A stretch of DNA of 64,000 bases from Hippophae tibetana (Eukaryota; Streptophyta; Magnoliopsida; Rosales; Elaeagnaceae), in the NCBI GenBank assembly GCA_037013495.1, contig CM072810.1:51756843-51820842 (forward strand), read 5' to 3'. The position numbers and the translations under genes were made by a program. Within the stretch, counting starts at the first letter, position 1. Each line of letters starts with the position of its first letter. The notes under the pieces are model-generated. The model did not search any database and was not told where the DNA came from. It worked only from the letters and a program-made list of their open reading frames with translations. Shown here piece by piece: positions 46,408-61,221 of this stretch.

Positions 46408-49400
46408 CGGGACCCTTGAACTGTCACCGTTATTCCTCGTTCAAAGATCACAACAAGTCACGAGGTTGTTACCCCCCGTGCACGACACAAGTCATTCTAA
46501 ATCACACTTGGAAACAACATAGAAAGGTTACCCTCAACAACAAACCCAGGGATGGTACTTACCTCGGTTGCATCATTCCGTCTCTTGTAAGCGAACTTCA
46601 CCTCGAACTTGTGCTTTTATGGGATATAAATCGGAGATCATGTTTTGATAACAAATATAGGAAAAATAGCTAATCCTTATTTCCTAGAGCTTAATCTTTC
46701 AATACGGGACGCTTGAACGGTCACCTTTAATCCTCGTTCAAAGCTCACACCAAGTCACGAGGATGTTACACCCCGTGCACGACACAAGTCATTCTACATG
46801 ACACTTGGAAACAACATAGAAAGGTTACCCACAACAACAAGCGCAGGGATGGTACTTACCTCGGTTGCATCATTCCGTCTCTTGTAACCGAACTTCACCT
46901 CGAACTAGTGCTTTTATGGGATACAAATCGGACATCATGTTTTGATACCAAAGATAGGAAAAATAGCGAATCCTTCCTTCCTTAACCTTAAGCTTTCAAT
47001 ACAGGACGCTTGAACGGACACCCTTACCTTGTTCAAAGCTCACACCAAGTCACCAGGATGTTACCCCCCATGCACGACACAAGTCAGTCTAAATGACACT
47101 TGGAAACAACATAGAAATGTTACCCACAACAACGAACCTAGGGATGTTCCTTACCTCCGTTGCATCATTCCCTCTCTTGTAAGCGAACTTCACCTCGAAC
47201 TTGTGCTTTTATGGGATACAAATTCGGAGATCATGTTTTGATAACAAATATAGGAAAAATAGCTAATCCTTCCTTCCTAAAGCTTATGCTTTCAATACGG
47301 GACGCTTAAACTGTCACCTTTAATCATCGTTCAAAGCTCACAACAAGTCACGAGGCTGTTACCCCCCGTGCACGACACAAGTCATTCTAAATGACACTTG
47401 GAAACAACATAGAAAGGTTACCCTCAACAACAAACCCAGGGATGGTACTTACCTCGGTTGCATCATTCCGTCTCTTGTAAGCGAACTTCACCTCGAACTT
47501 GTGCTTTTATGGGATACAAATCGGAGATCATGTTTTGATAACAAATATAGGAAAAATAGCTAATCCTTCCTTCCTAAAGCTTAATCATTCAATACGGGAC
47601 GCTTGAACGGTCACCCTTAACTTGTTCAAAGCTCACACCAAGTCACGAGGATGTTACCCCCCATGCAGACACAAGTCATTCCAATTGACATTTGGAAACA
47701 ACATAGAAAGGTTACCCACAACAACGAACCCAGGGATGGTCCTTACCTCGGTTGGATCATTCCGTCTCTTGTAAGCGAACTTCACCTCGAACTTGTGCTT
47801 TTATGGGATACAAATCGGAGATCATGTTTTGATACCAAACATAGGAAAAATAGCTAATCCTTCCTTCCTAAAGCTTAATCTTTCAATACGGGACGCTGGA
47901 ACGGTCACCCTTACCTTGTTCAAAGCTTACACCAAGTCACGAGAATGTTACACCCCGTAAACGACACAAGTCATTCTACATGACACTTGGAAACAACATA
48001 GAAAGGTTACCCACAACAACGAGCGCAGGGATGGTACTTACCTCGGTTGCATCATTACGTCTCTTGTAACCGAACTTCACCTCGAACTAGTGCTTTTATG
48101 GGATACAAATCGGAGATCATGTTTTGATACCAAAGATAGGAAAAATAGCGAATCCTTCCTTCCTAAACCTTAGACTTTCAATACGGGACGCTTGAACGGA
48201 CACCCTTAACTTGTTCAAAGCTCACACCAAGTCACGTGGATGTTACCCCCCATGCACGACACAAGTCAGTTTAAATGACACTTGGAAACAACATAGAAAT
48301 GTTACCCACAACAACGAACCCAGGGATGGTCCTTACGTCGGTTGCATCATTCCGTCTCTTGTAAGCGAACTTCACCTCTAACTTGTGCTTTTATGGGATA
48401 TAAATCGGAGATCATGTTTTGATACCAAAGATAGGAAAAATAGCGAATCCTTCCTTCCTCAAGCTTAAGTTTTCAATACGGGACGCTGGAATGGTCACCC
48501 TTAACTTGTTCAAAGCTCACACCAAGTCACGAGGATGTTACTCCCCATGCACGACACAACTCATTCTAAATCACACTTGGAAACAACATAGAAAGGTTAC
48601 CCTCAACAACAAACCCAGGGATGGTACTTACCTCGGTTGCATCATTCCGTCTCTTGTAAGCGAACTTCACCTCGAACTTGTGCTTTTATGGGATACAAAT
48701 CGGAGATCATGTTTTGATAACAAATATAGGAAAAATAGCTAATCCTTCCTTCCTAAAGCTTATGCTTTCAATACGGGACGCTTAAACTGTCACCTTTAAT
48801 CATCGTTCAAAGCTCACAACAAGTCACGAGGCTGTTACCCCCCGTGCACGACACAAGTCATTCTAAATGACACTTGGAAACAACATAGAAAGGTTACCCT
48901 CAACAACAAACCCAGGGATGGTACTTACCTCGGTTGCATCATTCCGTCTCTTGTAAGCGAACTTCACCTCGAACTTGTGCTTTTATGGGATACAAATCGG
49001 AGATCATGTTTTGATAACAAATATAGGAAAAATAGCTAATCCTTATTTCCTAGAGCTTAATCTTTCAATACGGGACGCTTGAACGGTCACCTTTAATCCT
49101 CGTTCAAAGCTCACACCAAGTCACGAGGATGTTACACCCCGTGCACGACACAAGTCATTCTACATGACACTTGGAAACAACATAGAAAGGTTACCCACAA
49201 CAACGAGCGTAGGGATGGTACTTACCTCGGTTGCATCATTCCGTCTCTTGTAACCGAACTTCACCTCGAACTAGTGCTTTTATGGGATACAAATCGGACA
49301 TCATGTTTTGATACCAAAGATAGGAAAAATAGCGAATCCTTCCTTCCTTAACCTTAAGCTTTCAATACAGGACGCTTGAACGGACACCCTTACCTTGTTC

Positions 49401-51160
49401 AAAGCTCACACCAAGTCACCAGGATGTTACCCCCCATGCACAACACAAGTCAGTCTAAATGACACTTGGAAACAACATAGAAATGTTACCCACAACAACG
49501 AACCCAGGGATGTTCCTTACCTCGGTTGCATCATTCCCTCTCTTGTAAGCGAACTTCACCTCGAACTTGTGCTTTTATGGGATACAAATTCGGAGATCAT
49601 GTTTTGATAACAAATATAGGAAAAATAGCTAATCCTTCCTTCCTAAAGCTTATGCTTTCAATACGGGACGCTTAAACTGTCACCTTTAATCATCGTTCAA
49701 AGCTCACAACAAGTCACGACGCTGTTACCCCCCGTGCACGACACAAGTCATTCTAAATGACACTTGGAAAGAACATAGAAAGGTTACCCTCAACAACAAA
49801 CCCAGGGATGGTACTTACCTCGGTTGCATCATTCCGTCTCTTGTAAGCGAACTTCACCTCGAACTTGTGCTTTTATGGGATACAAATCGGAGATCATGTT
49901 TTGATAACAAATATAGGAAAAATAGCTAATCCTTCCTTCCTAAAGCTTAATCTTTCAATACGGGACGCTTGAACGGTCACCTTTAATCCTCGTTCAAAGC
50001 TCACACCAAGTCACGAGGATGTTACACCCCGTGCACGACACAAGTCATTCTAAATGACACTTGGAAACAACATAGAAAGGTTACCCACAACAACGAGCCC
50101 AGGGATGGTACTTACCTCGGTTTCATCATTCCGTCTCTTGTAAGCGAACTTCACCTCTAACTTGTGCTTTTATGGGATACAAATCGGAGATCATATTTTG
50201 CTACCAAACATTTGAAAAATAGCTAATCCTTCCTTCCTAAAGCTTAATCTTTCAATACGGGACGCTAGAACGGTCACCCTTACCTTGTTCAAAGCTTACA
50301 CCAAGTCACGAGAATGTTACACCCCGTAAACAACACAAGTTATTCTACCTGACACTTGGAAACAACATAGAAAGGTTACCCACAACAACGAGCGCAGGGA
50401 TGGTACTTACCTCGGTTGCATCATTCCGTCTCTTGTAACCGAACTTCACCTCGAACTAGTGCTTTTATGGGATACAAATCGGAGATCATGTTTTGATACC
50501 AAAGATAGGAAAAATAGCGAATCCTTCCTTCCTAAACCTTAGACTTTCAATACGGGACGCTTGAACGGACACCCTTAACTTGTTCAAAGCTCACACCAAG
50601 TCACGAGGATGTTACCCCCCATGCACGACACAAGTCAGTCTAAATGACACTTGGAAACAACATAGAAATGTTACCCACAACAACGAACCCAGGGATGGTC
50701 CTTACGTCGGTTGCATCATTCCATCTCTTGTAAGCGAACTTCACCTCTAACTTGTGCTTTTATGGGATATAAATCGGAGATCATGTTTTGATACCAAAGA
50801 TAGGAAAAATAGCAAATCCTTCCTTCCTAAAGCTTAAGTTTTCAATACGGGACGCTGGAACGGTCACCCTTACCTTGTTCAAAGCTTACACCAAGTCACG
50901 AGAATGTTACACCCCGTAAACAACACAAGTCATTCTACATGACACTTGGAAACAACATAGAAAGGTTACCCACAACAACGAGCGCAGGGATGGTAATTAC
51001 CTCGGTTGCATCATTCGGTCTCTTGTAACCGAACTTCACCTCGAACTAGTGCTTTTATGGGATACAAATCGGAGATCATGTTTTGATACCAAAGATAGGA
51101 AAAATAGCGAATCCTTCCTTCCTAAACCTTAGACTTTCAATACGGGACGCTTGAACGGAC
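46408..51160 (+). repeat. 8-mer duplication block (2366-bp offset)
   Basis: TTATTTCCTAGAGCTT (46678 and 49044) and AATACAGGACG with AAGTCACCAGG (about 47003 and 49369) recur at 2366 bp, eight monomers. 48482 begins a chimera: ACTCCCCATGCACGACACAACTC in the first half and AATCACACTTGG with CCCTCAACAACAAACCC in the second. This happens to leave a 107-codon open frame across two monomers (48419-48742), which I do not regard as a gene. 50199 carries the first GCTACCAAACATTTGAAAA, a marker used in the next block. Confidence 0.75.
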
Positions 51161-51169
51161 ACCCTTAAC

Positions 51170-54100
51170 TTGTTCAAAGCTCACACCAAGTCACGAGGAT
51201 GTTACCCCCCATGCACGACACAAGTCAGTCTAAATGACACTTGGAAACAACATAGAAATGTTACCCACAACAACGAACCCAGGGATGGTCCTTACGTCGG
51301 TTGCATCATTCCGTCTCTTGTAAGCGAACTTCACCTCGAACTTGTGCTTTTATGGGATACAAATTCGGAGATCATGTTTTGATAACAAATATAGGAAAAA
51401 TAGCTAATCCTTCCTTCCTAAAGCTTATGCTTTCAATACGGGACGCTTAAACTGTCACCTTTAATCATCGTTCAAATCTCACAACAAGTCACGAGGCTGT
51501 TACCCCCCGTGCACGACACAAGTCATTCTAAATGACACTTGGAAACAACATAGAAAGGTTACCCTCAACAACAAACCCAGGGATGGTACTTACCTCGGTT
51601 GCATCATTCCGTCTCTTGTAAGCGAACTTCACCTCGAACTTGTGCTTTTATGGGATACAAATCGGAGATCATGTTTTGATAACAAATATAGGAAAAATAG
51701 CTAATCCTTCCTTCCTAAAGCTTATGCTTTCAATACGGGACGCTTAAACTGTCACCTTTAATCATCGTTCAAAGCTCACAACAAGTCACGAGGCTGTTAC
51801 CCCCCGTGCACGACACAAGTCATTCTAAATGACACTTGGAAACAACATAGAAAGGTTACCCTCAACAACAAACCCAGGGATGGTACTTACCTCGGTTGCA
51901 TCATTCCGTCTCTTGTAAGCGAACTTCACCTCGAACTTGTGCTTTTATGGGATACAAATCGGAGATCATGTTTTGATAACAAATATAGGAAAAATAGCTA
52001 ATCCTTATTTCCTAGAGCTTAATCTTTCAATACGGGACGCTTGAACGGTCACCTTTAATCCTCGTTCAAAGCTCACACCAAGTCACGAGGATATTACACC
52101 CCGTGCAGGACACAAGTCATTCTAAATGACACTTGGAAACAACATAGAAAGGTTACCCACAACAACGAGCCCAGGGATGGTACTTACCTCGGTTTCATCA
52201 TTCCGTCTCTTGTAAGCGAACTTCACCTCTAACTTGTGCTTTTATGGGATACAAATCGGAGATCATATTTTGCTACCAAACATTTGAAAAATAGCTAATC
52301 CTTCCTTCCTAAAGCTTAATCTTTCAATACGGGACGCTTGAACGGACACCCTTACCTTGTTCAAAGCTCACACCAAGTCACCAGGATGTTACCCCCCATG
52401 CACAACACAAGTCAGTCTAAATGACACTTGGAAACAACATAGAAATGTTACCCACAACAACGAACCCAGGGATGTTCCTTACCTCGGTTGCATCATTCCC
52501 TCTCTTGTAAGCGAACTTCACCTCGAACTTGTGCTTTTATGGGATACAAATTCGGAGATCATGTTTTGATAACAAATATAGGAAAAATAGCTAATCCTTC
52601 CTTCCTAAAGCTTATGCTTTCAATACGGGACGCTTAAACTGTCACCTTTAATCATCGTGCAAAGCTCACAACAAGTCACGAGGCTGTTACCCCCCGTGCA
52701 CGACACAAGTCATTCTAAATGACACTTGGAAACAACATAGAAAGGTTACCCTCAACAACAAACCCAGGGATGGTACTTACCTCGGTTGCATCATTCCGTC
52801 TCTTGTAAGCGAACTTCACCTCGAACTTGTGCTTTTATGGGATACAAATCGTAGATCATGTTTTGATAACAAATATAGGAAAAATAGCTAATCCTTCCTT
52901 CCTAAAGCTTAATCTTTCAATACGGGACGCTTGAACGGTCACCTTTAATCCTCGTTCAAAGCTCACACCAAGTCACGAGGATGTTACACCCCGTGCACGA
53001 CATAAGTCATTCTAAATGACACTTGGAAACAACATAGAAAGGTTACCCACAACAACGAGCCCAGGGATGGTACTTACCTCGGTTTCATCATTCCGTCTCT
53101 TGTAAGCGAACTTCACCTCTAACTTGTGCTTTTATGGGATACAAATCGGAGATCATATTTTGCTACCAAACATTTGAAAAATAGCTAATCCTTCCTTCCT
53201 AAAGCTTAATCTTTCAATACGGGACGCTGGAACGGTCACCCTTACCTTCTTCAAAGCTTACACCAAGTCACGAGAATGTTACACCCCGTAAACAACACAA
53301 GTTATTCTACCTGACACTTGGAAACAACATAGAAAGGTTACCCACAACAACGAGCGCAGGGATGGTACTTACCTCGGTTGCATCATTCCGTCTCTTGTAA
53401 CCGAACTTCACCTCGAACTAGTGCTTTTATGGGATACAAATCGGAGATCATGTTTTGATACCAAAGATAGGAAAAATAGCGAATCCTTCCTTCCTAAACC
53501 TTAGACTTTCAATACGGGACGCTTGAACGGACACCCTTAACTTGTTCAAAGCTCACACCAAGTCACGAGGATGTTACCCCCCATGCACGACACAAGTCAG
53601 TCTAAATGACACTTGGAAACAACATAGAAATGTTACCCACAACAACGAACCCAGGGATGGTCCTTACGTCGGTTGCATCATTCCGTCTCTTGTAAGCGAA
53701 CTTCACCTCGAACTTGTGCTTTTATGGGATACAAATTCGGAGATCATGTTTTGATAACAAATATAGGAAAAATAGCTAATCCTTCCTTCCTAAAGCTTAT
53801 GCTTTCAATACGGGACGCTTAAACTGTCACCTTTAATCATCGTTCAAATCTCACAACAAGTCACGAGGCTGTTACCCCCCGTGCACGACACAAGTCATTC
53901 TAAATGACACTTGGAAACAACATAGAAAGGTTACCCTCAACAACAAACCCAGGGATGGTACTTACCTCGGTTGCATCATTCCGTCTCTTGTAAGCGAACT
54001 TCACCTCGAACTTGTGCTTTTATGGGATACAAATCGGAGATCATGTTTTGATAACAAATATAGGAAAAATAGCTAATCCTTATTTCCTAGAGCTTAATCT

Positions 54101-55784
54101 TTCAATACGGGACGCTTGAACGGTCACCTTTAATCCTCGTTCAAAGCTCACACCAAGTCACGAGGATATTACACCCCGTGCAGGACACAAGTCATTCTAA
54201 ATGACACTTGGAAACAACATAGAAAGGTTACCCACAACAACGAGCCCAGGGATGGTACTTACCTCGGTTTCATCATTCCGTCTCTTGTAAGCGAACTTCA
54301 CCTCTAACTTGTGCTTTTATGGGATACAAATCGGAGATCATATTTTGCTACCAAACATTTGAAAAATAGCTAATCCTTCCTTCCTAAAGCTTAATCTTTC
54401 AATACGGGACGCTTGAACGGACACCCTTACCTTGTTCAAAGCTCACACCAAGTCACCAGGATGTTACCCCCCATGCACAACACAAGTCAGTCTAAATGAC
54501 ACTTGGAAACAACATAGAAATGTTACCCACAACAACGAACCCAGGGATGTTCCTTACCTCGGTTGCATCATTCCCTCTCTTGTAAGCGAACTTCACCTCG
54601 AACTTGTGCTTTTATGGGATACAAATTCGGAGATCATGTTTTGATAACAAATATAGGAAAAATAGCTAATCCTTCCTTCCTAAAGCTTATGCTTTCAATA
54701 CGGGACGCTTAAACTGTCACCTTTAATCATCGTGCAAAGCTCACAACAAGTCACGAGGCTGTTACCCCCCGTGCACGACACAAGTCATTCTAAATGACAC
54801 TTGGAAACAACATAGAAAGGTTACCCTCAACAACAAACCCAGGGATGGTACTTACCTCGGTTGCATCATTCCGTCTCTTGTAAGCGAACTTCACCTCGAA
54901 CTTGTGCTTTTATGGGATACAAATCGTAGATCATGTTTTGATAACAAATATAGGAAAAATAGCTAATCCTTCCTTCCTAAAGCTTAATCTTTCAATACGG
55001 GACGCTTGAACGGTCACCTTTAATCCTCGTTCAAAGCTCACACCAAGTCACGAGGATGTTACACCCCGTGCACGACATAAGTCATTCTAAATGACACTTG
55101 GAAACAACATAGAAAGGTTACCCACAACAACGAGCCCAGGGATGGTACTTACCTCGGTTTCATCATTCCGTCTCTTGTAAGCGAACTTCACCTCTAACTT
55201 GTGCTTTTATGGGATACAAATCGGAGATCATATTTTGCTACCAAACATTTGAAAAATAGCTAATCCTTCCTTCCTAAAGCTTAATCTTTCAATACGGGAC
55301 GCTGGAACGGTCACCCTTACCTTCTTCAAAGCTTACACCAAGTCACGAGAATGTTACACCCCGTAAACAACACAAGTTATTCTACCTGACACTTGGAAAC
55401 AACATAGAAAGGTTACCCACAACAACGAGCGCAGGGATGGTACTTACCTCGGTTGCATCATTCCGTCTCTTGTAACCGAACTTCACCTCGAACTAGTGCT
55501 TTTATGGGATACAAATCGGAGATCATGTTTTGATACCAAAGATAGGAAAAATAGCGAATCCTTCCTTCCTAAACCTTAGACTTTCAATACGGGACGCTTG
55601 AACGGACACCCTTAACTTGTTCAAAGCTCACACCAAGTCACGAGGATGTTACCCCCCATGCACGACACAAGTCAGTCTAAATGACACTTGGAAACAACAT
55701 AGAAATGTTACCCACAACAACGAACCCAGGTATGGTCCTTACGTCGGTTGCATCATTCCGTCTCTTGTAAGCGAACTTCACCTC
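51170..55784 (+). repeat. 8-mer followed by its 7-mer copy
   Basis: 51170-53541 and 53542 onward are copies differing by one monomer. The markers at the start are offset by 2372 bp (CGTTCAAATCTCAC near 51475 and 53845). The later markers are offset by 2075 bp (TTATTTCCTAGAGC at 52006 and 54081; GCTACCAAACATTTG at 52272/54347 and 53162/55237). The difference arises because the 8-mer contains two near-identical adjacent monomers (about 51430-52030) where the 7-mer has one. Homology ends near 53709/55784, where CCTCGAACTTG and CCTCTAACTTG diverge. Confidence 0.82.
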
Positions 55785-55869
55785 TAACTTGTGCTTTTAT
55801 GGGATATAAATCGGAGATCATGTTTTGATACCAAAGATAGGAAAAATAGCGAATCCTTCCTTCCTAAAG

Positions 55870-56760
55870 CTTAAGTTTTCAATACGGGACGCTGGAACGG
55901 TCACCCTTACCTTGTTCAAAGCTTACACCAAGTCACGAGAATGTTACACCCCGTAAACAACACAAGTCATTCTACATGACACTTGGAAACAACATAGAAA
56001 GGTTACCCACAACAACGAGCGCAGGGATGGTAATTACCTCGGTTGCATCATTCGGTCTCTTGTAACCGAACTTCACCTCGAACTAGTGCTTTTATGGGAT
56101 ACAAATCGGAGATCATGTTTTGATACCAAAGATAGGAAAAATAGCGAATCCTTCCTTCCTAAACCTTAGACTTTCAATACGGGACGCTTGAACGGACACC
56201 CTTAACTTGTTCAAAGCTCACACCAAGTCACGAGGATGTTACCCCCCATGCACGACACAAGTCAGTCTAAATGACACTTGGAAACAACATAGAAATGTTA
56301 CCCACAACAACGAACCCAGGGATGGTCCTTACGTCGGTTGCATCATTCCGTCTCTTGTAAGCGAACTTCACCTCTAACTTGTGCTTTTATGGGATATAAA
56401 TCGGAGATCATGTTTTGATACCAAAGATAGGAAAAATAGCGAATCCTTCATTCCTAAAGCTTAAGTCTTCAATACGGGACGCTGGAACGGTCACCCTTAC
56501 CTTGTTCAAAGCTTACACCAAGTCACGAGAATGTTACACCCCGTAAACAACACAAGTCATTCTACATGACACTTGGAAACAACATAGAAAGGTTACCCAC
56601 AACAACGAGCGCAGGGATGGTAATTACCTCGGTTGCATCATTCGGTCTCTTGTAACCGAACTTCACCTCGAACTAGTGCTTTTATGGGATACAAATCGGA
56701 GATCATATTTTGATACCAAACATAGGAAAATAGTTAATCCTTCCTTCCTAAACCTTAAGC
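55870..56760 (+). repeat. 590-bp dimer, tandem
   Basis: The rare variant CATCATTCGGTCTCTTG occurs at about 56047 and 56637, 590 bp apart, and once earlier at about 51011. The alternating monomers start CGGGACGCTGGAACGG and CGGGACGCTTGAACGGACAC. The second dimer ends as a chimera at about 56700, where the sequence changes to ATATTTTGATACCAAACATAGG and CCATGCGGG. Confidence 0.8.
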
Positions 56761-58030
56761 TTTCCATGCGGGACGCTTGAACTGTCACCCTTAATCCTCG
56801 TTCACTGATCACAACAAGTCACGAGCCTATTACCCCCCGTGCACGACACAAGTCATTCTAAATGACACTTGGAAACAACATAGAAAGGTTACCCACAACA
56901 ACCAACCCACTGATGGTCCTGACCTCGGTTGCATCATTCCGTCTCTTGTAAGCGAACTTCACCTCTAACTTGTGATTTTATGGGATACAAATCGGAGATC
57001 ATATTTTGATACCAAACATAGGAAAATAGTTAATCCTTCCTTCCTAAAGCTTAAGCTTTCCATGCGGGACGCTTGAACTGTCACCCTTAATCCTCGTTCA
57101 AAGATCACAACAAGTCACGAGGCTGTTACCCCCCGTGCACGACACAAGTCATTCTAAATCACACTTGGAAACAACATAGAAAGGTTACCCTCAACAAAAA
57201 ACCCAGGGATGGTACTTACCTCGGTTGCATCATTCCGTCTCTTGTAAGCGAACTTCACCTCGAACTTGTGCTTTTATGGGATACAAATCGGAGATCATGT
57301 TTTGTTAACAAATATAGGAAAAATAGCTAATCCTTCCTTCCTAAAGCTTAATCTTTCAATACGGGACGCTTGAACGGTCACCTTTAATCCTCGTTCAAAG
57401 CTCACACCAAGTCACGAGGATGTTACACCCCGTGCACGACACAAGTCATTCTACATGACACTTGGAAACAACATAGAAAGGTTACCCACAACAACGAGCG
57501 CAGGGATGGTACTTACCTCGGTTGCATCATTCCGTCTCTTGTAACCGAACTTCACCTCGAACTAGTGCTTTAATGGTATACAAATCGGACATCATGTTTT
57601 GATACCAAAGATAGGAAAAATAGCGAATCCTTCTTTCCTAAACCTTAAGCTTTCAATACAGGACGCTTGAACGGACACCTTTACCTTGTTCAAAGCTCAC
57701 ACCAAGTCACCAGGATGTTACCCCCCATGCACGACACAAGTCAGTCTAAATGACACTTGGAAACAACATAGAAATGTTACCCACAACAACGAACCCAGGG
57801 ATGTTCCTTACCTTGGTTGCATCATTCCGTCTCTTGTAAGCAAACTTCACCTCTAACTTGTGCTTTTATGGGATACAAATCGGAGATCATATTTTGATAC
57901 CAAACATAGGAAAATAGTTAATCCTTCCTTCCTAAAGCTTAAGCTTTCCATGCGGGATGCTTGAACTGTCACCCTTAATCCTCGTTCAAAGATCACAACA
58001 AGTAACGAGGCTGTTACCCCCCGTGCACGA
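56760..58030 (+). repeat. Unordered satellite monomers
   Basis: Four to five monomers of mixed types (ACTGATCACAAC near 56804, AATCACACTTGG near 57158, AAGTCACCAGG near 57710). I see no regular higher order here. The minus-strand frame at 57853-58035 is a repeat artefact. Confidence 0.75.
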
Positions 58031-61001
58031 CACAAGTCATTCTAAATGACACTTGGAAAAAATATAGAAAGGTTACCCATAACAACAAACCCAGGGATGG
58101 TACTTACCTGGGTTGCATCATTCCGTCTCTTGTAAGCGAACTTCACCTCGAACTTGTGCTTTTATGGGATACAAATTCGGAGATCATGTTTTGATAAAAA
58201 AATATAGGAAAAATAGCTAATCCTTCCTTCCTAAAGCTTATGCTTTCAATACGGGACACTTAAACTGTCACCTTTAATCATCGTTCAAAGCTCACAACAA
58301 GTCACGAGGGTGGTACCCCCCATGCACGACACAAGTCATTCTAAATGACACTTGGAAACAACAAAGAAAGGTTACCCACAACAAAGAGCGCAGGGATGGT
58401 ACTTACCTCGGTTGCATCATTCCATCTCTTGTAACCGAACTTCACCTCGAACTTGTGCTTTTATGGGATACAAATCGAAGATCATATTTTGATACCAAAC
58501 ATAGGAAAATGGTTAATCCTTCCTTCCTAAAGCTTAAGCTTTCCATGCGGGACGCTTGAACTGTCACCCTTAATCCTCGTTCAAAGCTCATAACCAATCA
58601 CGAGGCTGTTACCCCCCGTGCACGACACAAGTCATTCTAAATGACACATCGAAACAACATAGAAAGGTTACCCAAAACAACAAACCGAGGGATGGTACTT
58701 ACCTCGGTTGCATCATTCCGTCTCTTGTAAGGAAACTTCACCTCGAACTTGTGCTTTTATGGGATACAAATCGGAGATTATATTTTGATAATAAATATAG
58801 GAAAAATAGCTAATCCTTCCTTCCTAAAGCTTAAGCTTTCAATACGGGACGCTTGAACCGTCACCCTTAATCCTCTTTCAAAGCTCACAACAAGTCACTA
58901 GGACGTTACCCCCCGTGCACGACACAAGTCATTCTAAATGACACTTGGAAACAACATAGAATGGTTACCCACAACAACGAACTTAGGGATGGTACTTACG
59001 TCGGTTGCATCCTTCCGTCTCTTGTAAGCGAACTTCACCCCGAACTTGTGCTTTTATGGGATACAAATCGGAGATCATGTTTTGATACCAAACATAGGAA
59101 AAATAGCTAATCCTTCCTTCCTAAAGCTTAATCTTTCAATACGGGACGCTTGAACGGTCACCCTTAATCCTCGTTCAAAGCTCACAGCAAGTCACGAGAA
59201 TGTTACACCCCGTGCACGACACAAGTCATTCTAAATGACACTTGGAAACAACATAGAAAGGTAACCCACAACAACGAGCGCAGGGATGGTACTTACCTCG
59301 GTTGCATCATTCCGTCACTTGTAAGCGAACTTCACCTCTAACTTGTGCTTTTATAGGATACAAATCGGAGATCATGTTTTGATATCAAACATAGGAAAAT
59401 AACTAATCCTTCCTTCCTAAAGCTTAAGCTTTCAATACGGGACGCTTGACCTGTCACCCTTCATCCTCGTTCAAAGCTCACAACAAGTCACGAGGATGTT
59501 ACCCCCCCGTGCACGACACAAGTCATTCTAAATGACACTTGGAAAAAATATAGAAAGGTTACCCATAACAACAAACCCAAGGATGGTACATACCTGGGTT
59601 GCATCATTCCGTCTCTTGTAAGCGAACTTCACCTCGAACTTGTGCTTTTATGGGATACAAATTCGGAGATCATGTTTTGATAAAAAAATATAGGAAAAAT
59701 AGCTAATCCTTCCTTCCTAAAGCTTATGCTTTCAATACGGGACACTTAAACTGTCACCTTTAATCATCGTTCAAAGCTCACAACAAGTCACGAGGGTGGT
59801 ACCCCCCATGCACGACACAAGTCATTCTAAATGACACTTGGAAACAACAAAGAAAGGTTACCCACAACAAAGAGCGCAGGGATGGTACTTACCTCGGTTG
59901 CATCATTCCATCTCTTGTAACCGAACTTCACCTCGAACTTGTGCTTTTATGGGATACAAATCGAAGATCATATTTTGATACCAAACATAGGAAAATGGTT
60001 AATCCTTCCTTCCTAAAGCTTAAGCTTTCCATGCGGGACGCTTGAACTGTCACCCTTAATCCTCGTTCAAAGCTCATAACCAATCACGAGGCTGTTACCC
60101 CCCGTGCACGACACAAGTCATTCTAAATGACACATCGAAACAACATAGAAAGGTTACCCAAAACAACAAACCGAGGGATGGTACTTACCTCGGTTGCATC
60201 ATTCCGTCTCTTGTAAGGAAACTTCACCTCGAACTTGTGCTTTTATGGGATACAAATCGGAGATTATATTTTGATAATAAATATAGGAAAAATAGCTAAT
60301 CCTTCCTTCCTAAAGCTTAAGCTTTCAATACGGGACGCTTGAACCGTCACCCTTAATCCTCTTTCAAAGCTCACAACAAGTCACTAGGACGTTACCCCCC
60401 GTGCACGACACAAGTCATTCTAAATGACACTTGGAAACAACATAGAATGGTTACCCACAACAACGAACTTAGGGATGGTACTTACGTCGGTTGCATCCTT
60501 CCGTCTCTTGTAAGCGAACTTCACCCCGAACTTGTGCTTTTATGGGATACAAATCGGAGATCATGTTTTGATACCAAACATAGGAAAAATAGCTAATCCT
60601 TCCTTCCTAAAGCTTAATCTTTCAATACGGGACGCTTGAACGGTCACCCTTAATCCTCGTTCAAAGCTCACAGCAAGTCACGAGAATGTTACACCCCGTG
60701 CACGACACAAGTCATTCTAAATGACACTTGGAAACAACATAGAAAGGTAACCCACAACAACGAGCGCAGGGATGGTACTTACCTCGGTTGCATCATTCCG
60801 TCACTTGTAAGCGAACTTCACCTCTAACTTGTGCTTTTATAGGATACAAATCGGAGATCATGTTTTGATATCAAACATAGGAAAATAACTAATCCTTCAT
60901 TCCTAAAGCTTAAGCTTTCAATACGGGACGCTTGACCTGTCACCCTTCATCCTCGTTCAAAGCTCACAACAAGTCACGAGGATGTTACCCCCCCGTGCAC
61001 G
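58030..61001 (+). repeat. Two tandem 1486-bp pentamers
   Basis: Copies are about 58030-59515 and 59516-61001. Shared rare variants at the 1486-bp offset include ACTTGGAAAAAATATAG (58051 and 59537), TACCTGGGTTGC, GATAAAAAAATATAGG, GGGACACTTAAAC, CAAAGAGCGCAGG, AAATCGAAGATC, GTAAGGAAAC, CACTAGGACG, GAACTTAGGGATGG, CACAGCAAG and CTTGACCTGTCACCCTTCATCC. Only a few substitutions separate the copies (CCCAAGGATGGTACATAC in copy 2), so this duplication is among the youngest in the window. Confidence 0.9.
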
Positions 61002-61221
61002 ACACAAGTCATTCTAAATGACACTTGGAAACAACATAGAAAGGTTACCCACAACAATAAACCCAGGGATGGATACTTACCTCAGTTGCATCCTTCCGTC
61101 TCTTGTAAGCGAACTTCACCTCTAACTTGTGATTTTATGCGATACAAATCGGAGATAATATTTTGATACCAAACATAGGAAAATAGTTAATCCTTCCTTC
61201 CTAAAGCTTAATCTTTCAATA

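Noticed and set aside
48419-48742. 107-codon frame, the longest in the satellite
   Set aside because: It spans two monomers only because the chimeric monomer at 48482 and a lost stop happen to keep phase. Its sequence is the same repeat translation found elsewhere.
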